The position numbers were made by a program, and so were the translations under genes. This document shows, piece by piece, positions 22,601 through 32,335 of a stretch of DNA of 55,460 nt. Positions within the stretch are counted from its first letter, which is position 1. Each line of letters starts with the position of its first letter. Source of the stretch: an uncultured bacterium (GTDB lineage: Bacteria; Patescibacteriota; Microgenomatia; UBA1400; UBA12108); contig CAJAUT010000025.1 of NCBI GenBank assembly GCA_903945195.1, positions 1-55,460 on the forward strand, in the 5' to 3' direction. Under the pieces are notes generated by a model. It saw only the letters and a list, made by a program, of their open reading frames with translations. It searched no databases and was not told the origin of the DNA.

Positions 22601-24169
22601 ATGAGGTTTGTACTACTAGCATTAATCTTGATGTTTCCCACAACTGTCTTTGCAGCCTCAGAATTTTCCACAAGTTTTGAATCAATCTATACCATTCAAG
22701 AATCAGGTGAAACCAGTGTCACTCACAATATCGACCTCAAAAATAATCTTGCTCACATCTATGCCACAGAATACACAATTCAGACAAATGGAGAGGATCT
22801 AAAAAATATCTCAGCCATAGATGAAACCGGAGATATTACGACAGAAACAATATCTCAAAATGGAATAACTTCAATCCACATGCTTATCACTAGGCCATCT
22901 ATCGGTAAAGATCAGGTCAAAAACATTAAACTGAGCTATCAAACGAGTGATGTATTGGAGCAAATAGGGTCTACTAAAACTGTCAATATTCCTCGTCTAG
23001 AAAAGGCAAATGAATCAGAAAATTATAAGAGGATTGTGAAGATTAAAGGTGTGCAGGACGTTCCAGAATACATCTACCCCCCCGCCAATTCAAAAATTGC
23101 CGAAGATGGGTACTCAGTTTATTTTTTTGATGGTCACCAAGGAGATTCTCTTACGCTATTATTTGGTGAGTCTGTCACATATAAATTGAATCTGATATAC
23201 GAACTAAAAAATAATGAAATAAGTTCATCCGATACAGAAATGGCATTGCCTAGCGATACAAGTTACCAACATATAATATTGGACTCAATTGATCCAAAAC
23301 CAAAAAGTATTAAAGTAGATAGTGATGGAAATTGGTTGGCCAGATACAATTTAGAATCTCAAAGCAAAATCCTAGTCAAAGTTACTATGTTTGCGACCAT
23401 CTATCCGATCCCAAAACTAATAGATCCAAGTAGCGCTCAGACTACATCCTCCCTCAAATCAAAATATTGGCAAACAAACACTATGGTTGCAGATTTAGGT
23501 GCAAAGTTAAAAACTCCAGAAAATATATACAAATATCTGGTAGATAATTTTGCCTACAACTATACAGACAACACGACTCGCAGAGATAGGTTAGGTGCAA
23601 TTGCCGCCCTCACTTCGCCAAGTAATGTTCTTTGTACGGAGTTTACCGATTCATTTGTAGCTCTGACTAGGACTCAAAATATTGCTTCAAGAGAAATTAA
23701 TGGTTTTGGTTACACAAAAAATGGCAAGTTACTACCACAAAATTCCAATACAGATATCCTGCATGCCTGGCCAGAATACTACGATGCAGATAAAAAGGTC
23801 TGGATTTCAGTAGATCCAACTTGGGGAAATACTACTGGAGGGGTAAACTACTTTAGTAAACTAGATTACAGTCACATAGCTTTCGTCAGGCATGGACTAG
23901 AAGATAGCTATCCACTAGCTGCAGGTGCATATAAATCAAACGTAGCAGACAAATCAATCATCGTCGAAGTAGCCTCAACTATTCCAGAAGAAATAAGCAA
24001 TACAGAAAACATCAATAACGTCATTACAAATACGGGAAATGTAGCGATCTCAAATTCGGAAATAGGATATCTGCCTCCATATGGTTCAATTCAAATAAAT
24101 AGCTCGAAACGATCTTCTCTTTATGATAAGATCATGCTCATATGCGCAAAATTATTATCAATATTCTAG
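22601..24169 (+). CDS. secreted transglutaminase-like domain protein
   Basis: Signal peptide; Cys/His/Asp triad context (VLCTEFTDSFVALTR, HAWPEYY, SVDPTWGN). Confidence 0.85.
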   Translation: MRFVLLALILMFPTTVFAASEFSTSFESIYTIQESGETSVTHNIDLKNNLAHIYATEYTIQTNGEDLKNISAIDETGDITTETISQNGITSIHMLITRPSIGKDQVKNIKLSYQTSDVLEQIGSTKTVNIPRLEKANESENYKRIVKIKGVQDVPEYIYPPANSKIAEDGYSVYFFDGHQGDSLTLLFGESVTYKLNLIYELKNNEISSSDTEMALPSDTSYQHIILDSIDPKPKSIKVDSDGNWLARYNLESQSKILVKVTMFATIYPIPKLIDPSSAQTTSSLKSKYWQTNTMVADLGAKLKTPENIYKYLVDNFAYNYTDNTTRRDRLGAIAALTSPSNVLCTEFTDSFVALTRTQNIASREINGFGYTKNGKLLPQNSNTDILHAWPEYYDADKKVWISVDPTWGNTTGGVNYFSKLDYSHIAFVRHGLEDSYPLAAGAYKSNVADKSIIVEVASTIPEEISNTENINNVITNTGNVAISNSEIGYLPPYGSIQINSSKRSSLYDKIMLICAKLLSIF

Positions 24170-24552
24170 CTACAGCTGCTAGTTTTTATGCAGCACAATA
24201 TTTTCTTTCAGGCATTCATCTAGATTCTAACTGGTCAGCATATCTTATTGCCTCTCTAGTTTTTGTCATCTTCAATTTTATTTTAAGTCCCATTATCAAG
24301 CTATTATTATTGCCTATCAATTTACTTACGCTAGGCCTATTTAGATGGCTTTCCAATGTCTTGATTCTTTATCTCTTTGATCTTGTCTATGACGGGATAA
24401 ATATAGTAGGGTTTAACTTTTCCGGTTACAACTCCTCCATTATTTCCATCCCCACAGGCTACCTAGGTTTATTCTGGGTATTAGTTATTGCCTCGTTTAT
24501 TATGAGCATCACTTACTCACTTATCACGACTCTACTGGGCTCAGGAGAATAA
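24142..24552 (+). CDS. phage holin family / DUF-type small membrane protein
   Basis: Four TM segments, NFILSPIIKLLLLPINLLTLGLFRW. Confidence 0.75.
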   Translation: MRKIIINILATAASFYAAQYFLSGIHLDSNWSAYLIASLVFVIFNFILSPIIKLLLLPINLLTLGLFRWLSNVLILYLFDLVYDGINIVGFNFSGYNSSIISIPTGYLGLFWVLVIASFIMSITYSLITTLLGSGE

Positions 24553-24553
24553 T

Positions 24554-24757
24554 ATGCTTATCTTAATTGCTCAGATAGTTGTTTCAGTTATCTTGATTGT
24601 ATTTATCATTCTTCAATCAAAAGGGACTGGTTTGTCAGGTGTATTTGGTGGTTCTACCAACTATCACGCCAAAAGAGGCGCCGAGAAAACTTTGTTTTAT
24701 GCCACCATAGTGCTCAGCGTAATCTTTGTCATGTTGGCTATAGCCAACGCAATTTAA
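24554..24757 (+). CDS. secG: preprotein translocase subunit SecG
   Basis: VILIVFIILQSKGTGLSGVFGG. Confidence 0.92.
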   Translation: MLILIAQIVVSVILIVFIILQSKGTGLSGVFGGSTNYHAKRGAEKTLFYATIVLSVIFVMLAIANAI

Positions 24758-24763
24758 TACATT

Positions 24764-26098
24764 ATGTTCAAGACAATTCGCAGATATTATTGGGTTACCC
24801 AGGGTTTCCTTGCAAGACATAATAAAATTATTATACAAACTACAGGTATTGTTCTCTCGCTAATATTAATTTTTTTCTTGTTTGCCAGATATATCCCCAC
24901 ACCTAAAAATACAGTTCGTATAGGCAGAATAGGTAAATACAATTACGAAACATTCCCTCTAGATATCCAAGCAATGATGAGTAGGGGACTAGTAGCCATA
25001 TCAGCAGATGGCAAGATCTCGGGAGATCTGGCAGATACCTGGGAAATCAAAGATGACGGTAAAACCTACGTTTTTACCATTAACAACAATATTTACTGGC
25101 ACGATGGCTCCAAACTTACCCCGCAAGATATCTCATACAACTTTAAAGACGTAATTGTAGAACGAACAGACTCTACTATCACCTACAAATTAAAAGAGCC
25201 ATTCTCTCCATTTCTCAGCGCAGTAAATAGGCCAATCATCAAGAAAAACAAATATGGGACTGGAGATTATCGCTTGGTTAAAACCGAGGTATACGCTGGA
25301 GTTTTACAGTCTATGACTCTAGAAACAGATTCAGAGCGTCGTATTTACAAATTCTACCCTACAGAAACAAGTAGTCTCACTGCCTACAATCTAGGAGAAA
25401 TTGACTCTATCGAAAAACTTTCATTTATCAATGACACTCTATCAAAAGATAAAACTACGATTTTAGAAGACAACAACAAAGATTCCGATACCCAAAGCGT
25501 AGTCTTTTTCAACAACAACGATACTGTTTTAACCAGTAAATCTGCCAGACAAGCTTTGGCCTACGCTATCGAGGACAAATCATTTGGCAAAGAGCGCACA
25601 ATTTCTTCAATCAAAAAATCTTCTTGGGCCTACAACAATCTAGTCAAAACGTATGATTACGACAAGGAAAAAGCAAGAGCTTTATTTTCTCAAGATGTAA
25701 AAGATCCAGGGAGTGTCAAGCTCGAGCTAAAAACAATGTTGCAATATCTAGACATAGCCGAAAACATTGCTGTGTCATGGAGAAACGTACTAGGAGTGCA
25801 GGTTGATGTAAAAGTAGTCTCAAACGTCACAAGTGATTATCAAATACTCATAACCGACTTTACGCCTCCTACAGACCCTGATCAGTACTCTATCTGGCAC
25901 TCTACCCAGAATACCAACTTTACTCACTTTAGTAATCTAAAGATCGACAAACTCCTCGAAGATGGTCGCCGTACTTCCGACCAAAAGCTGCGTAAAGAGA
26001 TCTACCAAGACTTCCAGCGCTTCCTACTCGAAGACTGCCCGGCCATATTCCTCTTCAAATCAGGTTCCTACACCATCTCCCGCAAAACATTGATTTAG
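24764..26098 (+). CDS. ABC transporter peptide-binding protein (SBP_bac_5)
   Basis: LADTWEIKDDGKTYVFTINNNIYWHDGSKLTPQDISYNFK. Confidence 0.92.
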   Translation: MFKTIRRYYWVTQGFLARHNKIIIQTTGIVLSLILIFFLFARYIPTPKNTVRIGRIGKYNYETFPLDIQAMMSRGLVAISADGKISGDLADTWEIKDDGKTYVFTINNNIYWHDGSKLTPQDISYNFKDVIVERTDSTITYKLKEPFSPFLSAVNRPIIKKNKYGTGDYRLVKTEVYAGVLQSMTLETDSERRIYKFYPTETSSLTAYNLGEIDSIEKLSFINDTLSKDKTTILEDNNKDSDTQSVVFFNNNDTVLTSKSARQALAYAIEDKSFGKERTISSIKKSSWAYNNLVKTYDYDKEKARALFSQDVKDPGSVKLELKTMLQYLDIAENIAVSWRNVLGVQVDVKVVSNVTSDYQILITDFTPPTDPDQYSIWHSTQNTNFTHFSNLKIDKLLEDGRRTSDQKLRKEIYQDFQRFLLEDCPAIFLFKSGSYTISRKTLI

Positions 26099-26124
26099 CC
26101 TACTAAAAGTGGTTTACTAAAATT

Positions 26125-26436
26125 ATGATGAAACAACAAGGAATGCTAACAGAAGCTGATTTAATCAAACTAGGAAATCTTATAGATGCGAGGTTAGAAG
26201 TAAAGTTAGATCAAAAGCTTGATCAAAAAATGGCAAACTATCCAACTAAAGCAGAGGCTATGGCTGATAAAACCGAAATCTTAAAAGCTATAAGTGATTT
26301 TAAAAATGAAGATATGGCACACAAACAGCTTCACAACGAACTGGGAGAAGACATTCCAAAAATCAAAAAACAAATACGTCACATCTTCAAAACCTTCGAA
26401 ATACAAGATCCCACCGAAGTAGTCGCAACCATATAA
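26125..26436 (+). CDS. hypothetical coiled-coil protein
   Basis: 103-aa ORF, heptad-like. Confidence 0.6.
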   Translation: MMKQQGMLTEADLIKLGNLIDARLEVKLDQKLDQKMANYPTKAEAMADKTEILKAISDFKNEDMAHKQLHNELGEDIPKIKKQIRHIFKTFEIQDPTEVVATI

Positions 26437-26475
26437 CATTCCAGCAACAAGTACCACTGAACTAAAAAACTGAGG

Positions 26476-26546
26476 AGCGGGTAACGGGAATCGGACCCGT
26501 ATCTGCTACTTGGCAAGCAGCCGTTCTACCACTGAACTATACCCGC
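26476..26546 (-). tRNA. tRNA-Gly(GCC)
   Basis: GCGGGTA/TACCCGC acceptor, anticodon loop TTGCCAA. Confidence 0.94.
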
Positions 26547-26588
26547 AATATTTACTTTTCAACTAACTATATCCTATCTCGGATACAA

Positions 26589-26666
26589 GTTTACCACTGG
26601 ACTCCCAGATTACTTCGTATCTGGAGTCAATTCTCTGGCTTCGCCAGAAGTGCAACTATACCCGCT
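26589..26666 (-). repeat. Partial tRNA-Gly 5' copy carrying a double-hairpin insertion
   Basis: ACCACTG | G-ACTCCCAGAT-tacttcgt-ATCTGGAGT-CAATTC-TCTGGC-ttc-GCCAGA-AGTGC | AACTATACCCGC. Confidence 0.8.
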
Positions 26667-26706
26667 ATGGTTTCGCAATCGCGAACTGTTCTATTTTAAC
26701 ATTAAA

Positions 26707-26735
26707 CTCTGTCTTCGCCAAAGCGCTAGACAGAG
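26707..26735. repeat. Hairpin between tRNA-Pro and the tRNA-Gly fragment
   Basis: CTCTGTC...GACAGAG. Confidence 0.6.
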
Positions 26736-26741
26736 GTTGTG

Positions 26742-26814
26742 TCGGGGTGCCCAGACTCGAACTGGGGACCTCCTCGTCCCAAACGAGGCGCTCTACCATC
26801 TAAGCCACACCCCG
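26742..26814 (-). tRNA. tRNA-Pro(TGG)
   Basis: CGGGGTG/CACCCCG acceptor, anticodon loop TTTGGGA. Confidence 0.94.
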
Positions 26815-26816
26815 TG

Positions 26817-26919
26817 GCTCTACCAAATCACTGCGGAGCAGTATCCTTGGATGGAAAGTTTACCCTGTTGCCTCGATATTTCATATCGAGGATAAACTTA
26901 CCATCTAAGCCACACCCCG
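26817..26919 (-). repeat. Partial tRNA-Pro 5' copy interrupted by a hairpin-rich insertion
   Basis: GCTCTACCA (26817-26825) ... CCTCGATAT-ttc-ATATCGAGG ... TACCATCTAAGCCACACCCCG (26899-26919, identical to 26794-26814). Confidence 0.75.
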
Positions 26920-26942
26920 GTAGATCAATGTATTATATCTTA

Positions 26943-26957
26943 TTTTGTGCCCCAAAG
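26943..26957 (-). repeat. Copy of the tRNA-Arg(TCT) 3' end (att-like)
   Basis: TTTTGTGCCCCAAAG versus tRNA 3' end TTTTGTGCCCCAAGG at 27798-27812. Confidence 0.75.
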
Positions 26958-27004
26958 ACATTTATGTTACAAACTTTAGTTTAGGAATTACAAGAGTGTA
27001 ATAT

Positions 27005-27769
27005 CTATACTCTTACTGAAACTAGTTCAGAGATCTTCTCAAATCCTGCTTCTATCGGGAGCACCAGATCAAACATCTCAGTAAAATCTGATGATAGTGT
27101 ATCTCCAAATCCTACATTAGTCACTGATTTAAAGTTAATACCTTCTGACATTTTTAGGTCGTCAATATTATCTCCAATCAAAATACACTCAGTATCGTCT
27201 TGATCGGGTGCTATAAAGTCATTCTTAATTAAAGTTTCTCCAATTTTATTCGCAGAGTGAATAATTGGTTGTTTTGTAGATGTATATTGCCCATTAGCTT
27301 CAAAATATAAAGTATTTGCACATATTCTGACATTAGTAAGGGAGATATCGTTCTTTTTTAAAATATATTCAATGGTGTTATATCCTATACCATTAGCGGA
27401 AAAAATAATTACTGAAATATCCGAATTTTTACACTGATCAAAAAATTCCTTAACTCCAGATCTCAGCTGTAACAGCGGAGAGTCACATGATTTCATGATC
27501 ATTGTTTCAGTAACTTTATATTTCTTCAGAACTGAATAAACTTCTAACCACCATTTGAGCATAAATCCTTGCTTCTGGACTAAGGTTAAATTTGTACTCT
27601 GTTCATATGGGTGATATTTGTTGAATAACTCCTCGTATTCGACTAGGCAGTTTTTATCAATTCCAGGTTCGCTCATAAGCACAGACATAAGTCCTGGCAC
27701 TTTTTGTCCATTAACAACTTTCTCTGTAAGAGTTCCATCAAAATCTGTTATTACCAGATGTTTATACAT
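27005..27769 (-). CDS. HAD-superfamily phosphatase, UMPH-1/pyrimidine 5'-nucleotidase-like (paralog 1)
   Basis: ITDFDGTLTEK, IIFSANGIGYNTIEYIL, IHSANKIGETL, LIGDNIDDLKM. Confidence 0.8.
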   Translation of the reverse strand: MYKHLVITDFDGTLTEKVVNGQKVPGLMSVLMSEPGIDKNCLVEYEELFNKYHPYEQSTNLTLVQKQGFMLKWWLEVYSVLKKYKVTETMIMKSCDSPLLQLRSGVKEFFDQCKNSDISVIIFSANGIGYNTIEYILKKNDISLTNVRICANTLYFEANGQYTSTKQPIIHSANKIGETLIKNDFIAPDQDDTECILIGDNIDDLKMSEGINFKSVTNVGFGDTLSSDFTEMFDLVLPIEAGFEKISELVSVRV

Positions 27770-27802
27770 TCTTTAGAGTTTTACAAAATACTATATATTT
27801 TG

Positions 27803-27876
<74 letters not shown>

Positions 27877-27881
27877 AATAA

Positions 27882-27968
27882 ATTGCTCTATCCAACTGGC
27901 ATCCCAGACTATTTCATGTCTGGATGCAATTCTCAAGTATTTCATACTTGAAGTGCAGCCATTGGAGC
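27882..27968 (-). repeat. Partial tRNA-Arg(TCT) 5' copy carrying the double-hairpin insertion
   Basis: TTGCTCTATCCAACTG | G-CATCCCAGAC-tatttcat-GTCTGGATG-CAATTC-TCAAGTAT-ttc-ATACTTGA-AGTGC | AGCCATTGGAGC. Confidence 0.8.
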
Positions 27969-28022
27969 CCTAATTAAGACCTCGTTTATTATACCAGGGT
28001 GTGATGTATAATTTGTATTAGT

Positions 28023-28105
28023 GCCGAGGTGGCGAAATGGTATACGCAAGAGACTTAAAATCTCTCGGCCTTAAAACCATGCGGGTTCGAGCCCCGCCCT
28101 CGGCA
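28023..28105 (+). tRNA. tRNA-Leu(TAA)
   Basis: GCCGAGG/CCTCGGC acceptor, loop CTTAAAA, long variable arm. Confidence 0.94.
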
Positions 28106-28128
28106 CCCCAGTTTTTTGGACTTTCCAC

Positions 28129-29310
28129 ATGAACATCATTAAAACCGCAAACAAAAACATCAAGCTTTTTGTGTTCATCCGCATCTTCGCCAAACGCGTC
28201 TTTTTGCCTCTCTCAGCCATCTTTTTTATCGAAAACGCAGGCTTTACCATCCGCGATGTTGGCTTACTTGCCGCCTTTTACTCCTTTACCCAGCTTCTAG
28301 TCGAGATCCCAACAGGCTACTTCGCCGACAAAGTAGGTAGAGTGGCTAGTATCCGCATGGGAGCTATATCTTGTGCCATCGCAACCATCCTCTATGTTGT
28401 ATTTACCAATAAATTTGGGATATTTGCTGGTGCCATGTTCGAAGCTATCGGTTACTCATTCCTCGGCGGAGCAGGGGAAGCTCTAATCCACGATTCGCTC
28501 GTCGCCAAAAAACAAACTCACGATTACACGCGGATTATGAGCAAAACCATGTCTATCTCCTTAGTTGCCAATGCAATCCTAGTCTCTCTCGTCCCCATGA
28601 CCTATTACTTGGATCCCCGCTATCCATTTATGCTAGGCACTCTAGCATATCTATCACTACTATTTGTGACCTTCTTTATGCATGATCTACCTCGCACCAT
28701 TATTACAACCAAATTTGTCATCCCCCAGTTCAAGCAAATCGTAGGCAAACGCTACATCCTCATGTTTGGACTAACCTTTGGTATCATCTCTGGTCTATAC
28801 GGTAGTGGCACAGATACCTTTAACGTAGCACTTAAACAATTTGGTGTCCGCCCAGACCTAATGGGTTGGATCTTTGGGATCTCCTCAGTCGTTGGAGCTG
28901 CCATGGGCCCACTCATCAAACATCTAAGTCACATCAAACTTTCATATTATTTGATGATAGATGTATTAGTCCTTTCACTCACATATCTTGCAGCATTCAC
29001 TCGCTCTCCTTACATCCTTGGGTTCTTTATGATCACAGCCATTAGTTTCTTTAGATATCGCAAGATTATCTATCAAAACTACCTCCTTACCATCTATCCT
29101 TCAAACTACAAAGCCACACTCGTCTCCACCATGAACAATCTCGAGCAGCTCAACTCTGTCTGGCTTCCCATCTTTATCACTTATCTAGCTACGCGTACGT
29201 CACTTTCCCTGGGTCTAGGCATCACAGGTCTCCTTATACTATTCATCTTTCCTTTCTTTCACTACTCCACGCTTAGATTTTTTGCCAAAAAAGAGCAACT
29301 CGTAGTATAG
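28129..29310 (+). CDS. MFS transporter
   Basis: 12-TM pattern; EIPTGYFADKVGRVASIRMG. Confidence 0.9.
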   Translation: MNIIKTANKNIKLFVFIRIFAKRVFLPLSAIFFIENAGFTIRDVGLLAAFYSFTQLLVEIPTGYFADKVGRVASIRMGAISCAIATILYVVFTNKFGIFAGAMFEAIGYSFLGGAGEALIHDSLVAKKQTHDYTRIMSKTMSISLVANAILVSLVPMTYYLDPRYPFMLGTLAYLSLLFVTFFMHDLPRTIITTKFVIPQFKQIVGKRYILMFGLTFGIISGLYGSGTDTFNVALKQFGVRPDLMGWIFGISSVVGAAMGPLIKHLSHIKLSYYLMIDVLVLSLTYLAAFTRSPYILGFFMITAISFFRYRKIIYQNYLLTIYPSNYKATLVSTMNNLEQLNSVWLPIFITYLATRTSLSLGLGITGLLILFIFPFFHYSTLRFFAKKEQLVV

Positions 29311-29317
29311 TCACTAT

Positions 29318-29974
29318 ATGCAAAAATCACTAAACATAATCCTCATCATCATTATCGCAGTCCTCGTAGGTTGGACCCTAGTCAAACCTAGTGTGCAATC
29401 AGATATAGTTGCAAGCCCAAGCCCTAGCCCAGAAGTTATAAATAATAATCAACCACAGGAGAATAGTCCCATGCCAAAAAAACAATATCAAAAAGCCGAA
29501 CAAGTGATAAAAACAGGCAAGTCATATACAGCGGTTCTAAAAACTACAGCCGGCGACATCACCGTAGAGCTAGCCAAAAACATGCCTATCACAGTCAACA
29601 ACTTTGTCTTTTTAGCCAAAGACAAGTTTTATGATGGCGTCATCTTCCATCGCACTATCTCTGGTTTTATGATCCAAGGTGGCGACCCCACGGGTACAGG
29701 TATGGGTGGACCAGGGTACAAATTTGCCGACGAAAAATTCACAGGTGAGTACAAGCGTGGCACCATCGCCATGGCCAACTCAGGCCCAAACACAAATGGT
29801 AGCCAGTTCTTTATCATGCACGCCGACTATCCACTACCTCCTAGTTACACCATCTTTGGCATGACTACAGCAGGACTGGACGTAGTAGACAAGATAGCCA
29901 CCGCCAAAACTGGACCAAGCGATCGCCCAGTTGAGCCTGTTGTCATAAATACTATCGAGATCCAAGAAAAATAA
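29318..29974 (+). CDS. peptidyl-prolyl cis-trans isomerase (cyclophilin), membrane-anchored
   Basis: FHRTISGFMIQGGDPTGTGMGGPGYKF, NGSQFFIMHADYP. Confidence 0.95.
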   Translation: MQKSLNIILIIIIAVLVGWTLVKPSVQSDIVASPSPSPEVINNNQPQENSPMPKKQYQKAEQVIKTGKSYTAVLKTTAGDITVELAKNMPITVNNFVFLAKDKFYDGVIFHRTISGFMIQGGDPTGTGMGGPGYKFADEKFTGEYKRGTIAMANSGPNTNGSQFFIMHADYPLPPSYTIFGMTTAGLDVVDKIATAKTGPSDRPVEPVVINTIEIQEK

Positions 29975-30643
29975 ATGGTCACGATCACAGGTAGTCTACT
30001 AGACAAGCTTGCTCTCAAAAACAAAGCTCTCTATGACTGGTTTGTGACTCGCTCCATAGACTTAGACAATCTCTCTAAATATGTCTCTGGCATGGCCCTA
30101 GCCATCTCGCTAGCCACTTCTCAGCCACTTTTAGCAGTAGATACAACTACAAACACAGAGATCGTAGAATCAGTAGCTCCCCTCACAGTCAAAGAGCTAC
30201 GTGGCAAAAACGATGTCGAGCGAGCCAATTTAGTCTGGTCACGTTATGGTAGCCTGATCCGCACCTCAGCCGAAAAATACGACCTAGATCCAGATTTAAT
30301 TTTTGCTACTATCATGATCGAGTCAGGTGGCAATACCTACGCCGTACGCCAGGAGCCTCGCATCCACGATGCCAGTTACGGCCTAGGCCAGCTCTTGTAT
30401 GGTACAGCCCGCGGGATAGGGTATAGAGGCACTCCAGAAGGATTATTTGACCCTAGTGTAAACATTGACCTGATCGCCAAATACCACAAAAGAAACTTTG
30501 ATCATTACAAAGATCTAAATCCGTCAGAGCTCACGATCGCCTACAACACCGGCTCACCCTACAAACGCCCAACAGCAGGTCACCTAACCAAGTTTGATAA
30601 ATGGTACAACTCATTATCCAACTTGGAGGTAGACATCTCATGA
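29975..30643 (+). CDS. lytic transglycosylase (SLT domain)
   Basis: DPDLIFATIMIESGGNTYAVR, YGLGQLLYGTARGIGY, AYNTG. Confidence 0.88.
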   Translation: MVTITGSLLDKLALKNKALYDWFVTRSIDLDNLSKYVSGMALAISLATSQPLLAVDTTTNTEIVESVAPLTVKELRGKNDVERANLVWSRYGSLIRTSAEKYDLDPDLIFATIMIESGGNTYAVRQEPRIHDASYGLGQLLYGTARGIGYRGTPEGLFDPSVNIDLIAKYHKRNFDHYKDLNPSELTIAYNTGSPYKRPTAGHLTKFDKWYNSLSNLEVDIS

Positions 30644-30786
30644 AAGATCAAAAAGATTCGCTAGCAAAGCCAGAAGCAAAGTCATTTTTTGAAAAACTAG
30701 AGACAGCTACTCCCACTGCAGTTTCCCAGTCCATCATCGCCAAAATCCTACAAGAGCTAAAAAAGTTAAAAAATAGTAAATTATGA
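30640..30786 (+). CDS. small hypothetical protein
   Basis: ATGA overlap with upstream stop, MKDQKDSLAKPEAKSFFEKL. Confidence 0.5.
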   Translation: MKDQKDSLAKPEAKSFFEKLETATPTAVSQSIIAKILQELKKLKNSKL

Positions 30787-32165
30787 TTTCTACTACTAAA
30801 CGGATTGGCACTCTATTGCCAATAAGTGCTTTGATCTCAAATAGCGCAACTCGCGGTAGCTTTCAGGCAGGTCTCAAATTTGTAGATTGGTTAGCAAGAT
30901 CCAAACAATCAGTTTGGCAACTATTGCCACTATCTGAAACCCAGTTACAAAATGGATCAGCCACTATACACGTGCCTTCTCCTTACAAGGGGTATTGCAT
31001 AGGTCTTGACCCAAAGTATTTAAGTCCTAGCGATATCACACCAACCAAGAGGCAACTAGCTAGTTTTATTAAAAATAATGATTATTGGTTAGGAAATTAT
31101 GCATTGTTTTGTGCATTAAGAGATTATTTCAAGACCGACAAATGGAGTAAGTGGCCAAATGATATTAGACATCACAACGAGAAAGTAATGATTGAATGGA
31201 AAGCAAAACTAGCTACCGAAATTTCAAATAATATCTCAATGCAAGCAAAGTTATATTATAGTTACAAAAAAATTATAAACTCTGCCAAAAAACATAAGAT
31301 ATTATTGATAGGTGACATGCCATTTTATATTGGATTAAACAGCCCATTAGTATGGCAAAATCAGCAATTATTTGATCTAGATAACATGAGTATTCCTAGA
31401 TATGTAAGTGGGGTACTAGATAGTACTAAAGCCCATTTTGGCAGACAAGTATGGGGACATCCTCTATATCAATGGCAAGATAAGAGATTAATTCCCGAAC
31501 TTAAAATATTATTTGAAATACGGCTAAAATATCTAGCCAGTCTTTTTAATTATATTAGATTAGATCATGCTAAAGGCTTTTATACCTATGCAGCCATAGA
31601 TATCTCAAACACAAAAGGTGACTGCAATCTAAATGGCCCAGGCGATATATTTTTAACAAATCTCATACATTATTCTCAGCATATTAGACTAAAAATGTAT
31701 GCAGAAGATTCTGGAGCAAATTTAGCAGAACTACGTAAGTGTTTGCACTCACATCATTTACCTGGCATAAAAATATTTCGCTTTGCATACAACGAGAAAA
31801 GACACATATTTTCTGAACAGTATATACACATCGATAGTTATCCGACCAATTCTGTGGCGTATACCACAACACACGACACAGAAACTTTGATAGGTTATCT
31901 ACAAAATTTATCAATTTCAGAAAGAAGCAATTTATGTGCAAAATTAAAGATAAACCCATCAAAAAATATATATGATCTAGCTAAAGAAATTAGAAATCAG
32001 ATAATCAATTCACCTGCAAAAATAGTAATTCTTCCTTTACAAGATTGGCTTTTGACAACAGATCGAATAAATATTCCTGGCACAGAAAAAGAGATAGGGG
32101 ACACCAATTGGCAATATCAAATGGATATACCCATAGAAGATCTACCTATAAAATTTCAAAACTAA
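30783..32165 (+). CDS. malQ: 4-alpha-glucanotransferase
   Basis: WQLLPLSETQ, LIGDMPFYIGLNSPLVW, RLDHAKGF, AEDSGANLAELR. Confidence 0.93.
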   Translation: MISTTKRIGTLLPISALISNSATRGSFQAGLKFVDWLARSKQSVWQLLPLSETQLQNGSATIHVPSPYKGYCIGLDPKYLSPSDITPTKRQLASFIKNNDYWLGNYALFCALRDYFKTDKWSKWPNDIRHHNEKVMIEWKAKLATEISNNISMQAKLYYSYKKIINSAKKHKILLIGDMPFYIGLNSPLVWQNQQLFDLDNMSIPRYVSGVLDSTKAHFGRQVWGHPLYQWQDKRLIPELKILFEIRLKYLASLFNYIRLDHAKGFYTYAAIDISNTKGDCNLNGPGDIFLTNLIHYSQHIRLKMYAEDSGANLAELRKCLHSHHLPGIKIFRFAYNEKRHIFSEQYIHIDSYPTNSVAYTTTHDTETLIGYLQNLSISERSNLCAKLKINPSKNIYDLAKEIRNQIINSPAKIVILPLQDWLLTTDRINIPGTEKEIGDTNWQYQMDIPIEDLPIKFQN

Positions 32166-32167
32166 TT

Positions 32168-32187
32168 TATCAAGATATATCTTGATA
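32168..32187. repeat. 20-bp perfect palindrome after malQ
   Basis: TATCAAGATATATCTTGATA. Confidence 0.7.
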
Positions 32188-32189
32188 GA

Positions 32190-32217
32190 ATCAGGGAGTG
32201 TGTTCGAACCTTGCTTG
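32190..32217. repeat. 28-bp boundary repeat type a, copy 1
   Basis: ATCAGGGAGTGTGTTCGAACCTTGCTTG identical to 36124-36151. Confidence 0.9.
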
Positions 32218-32335
32218 TAGAGAAAGAAATGTTGGTATATTAATTTGGATTATGTATATTTGGCATATTCCTTCTGCTTTAGTAGTGTTAACAATACTTT
32301 GAACATGTTCCAATTTGGAACAGATTGGTTGTCAT

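Noticed and set aside
26650-26984. ORFs MQLYPLWFRN... and MSGCPDSNWGPPRPKRGALPS...
   Set aside because: They lie antisense over tRNA-Pro and its partial copy; this is a well-known spurious ORF type.
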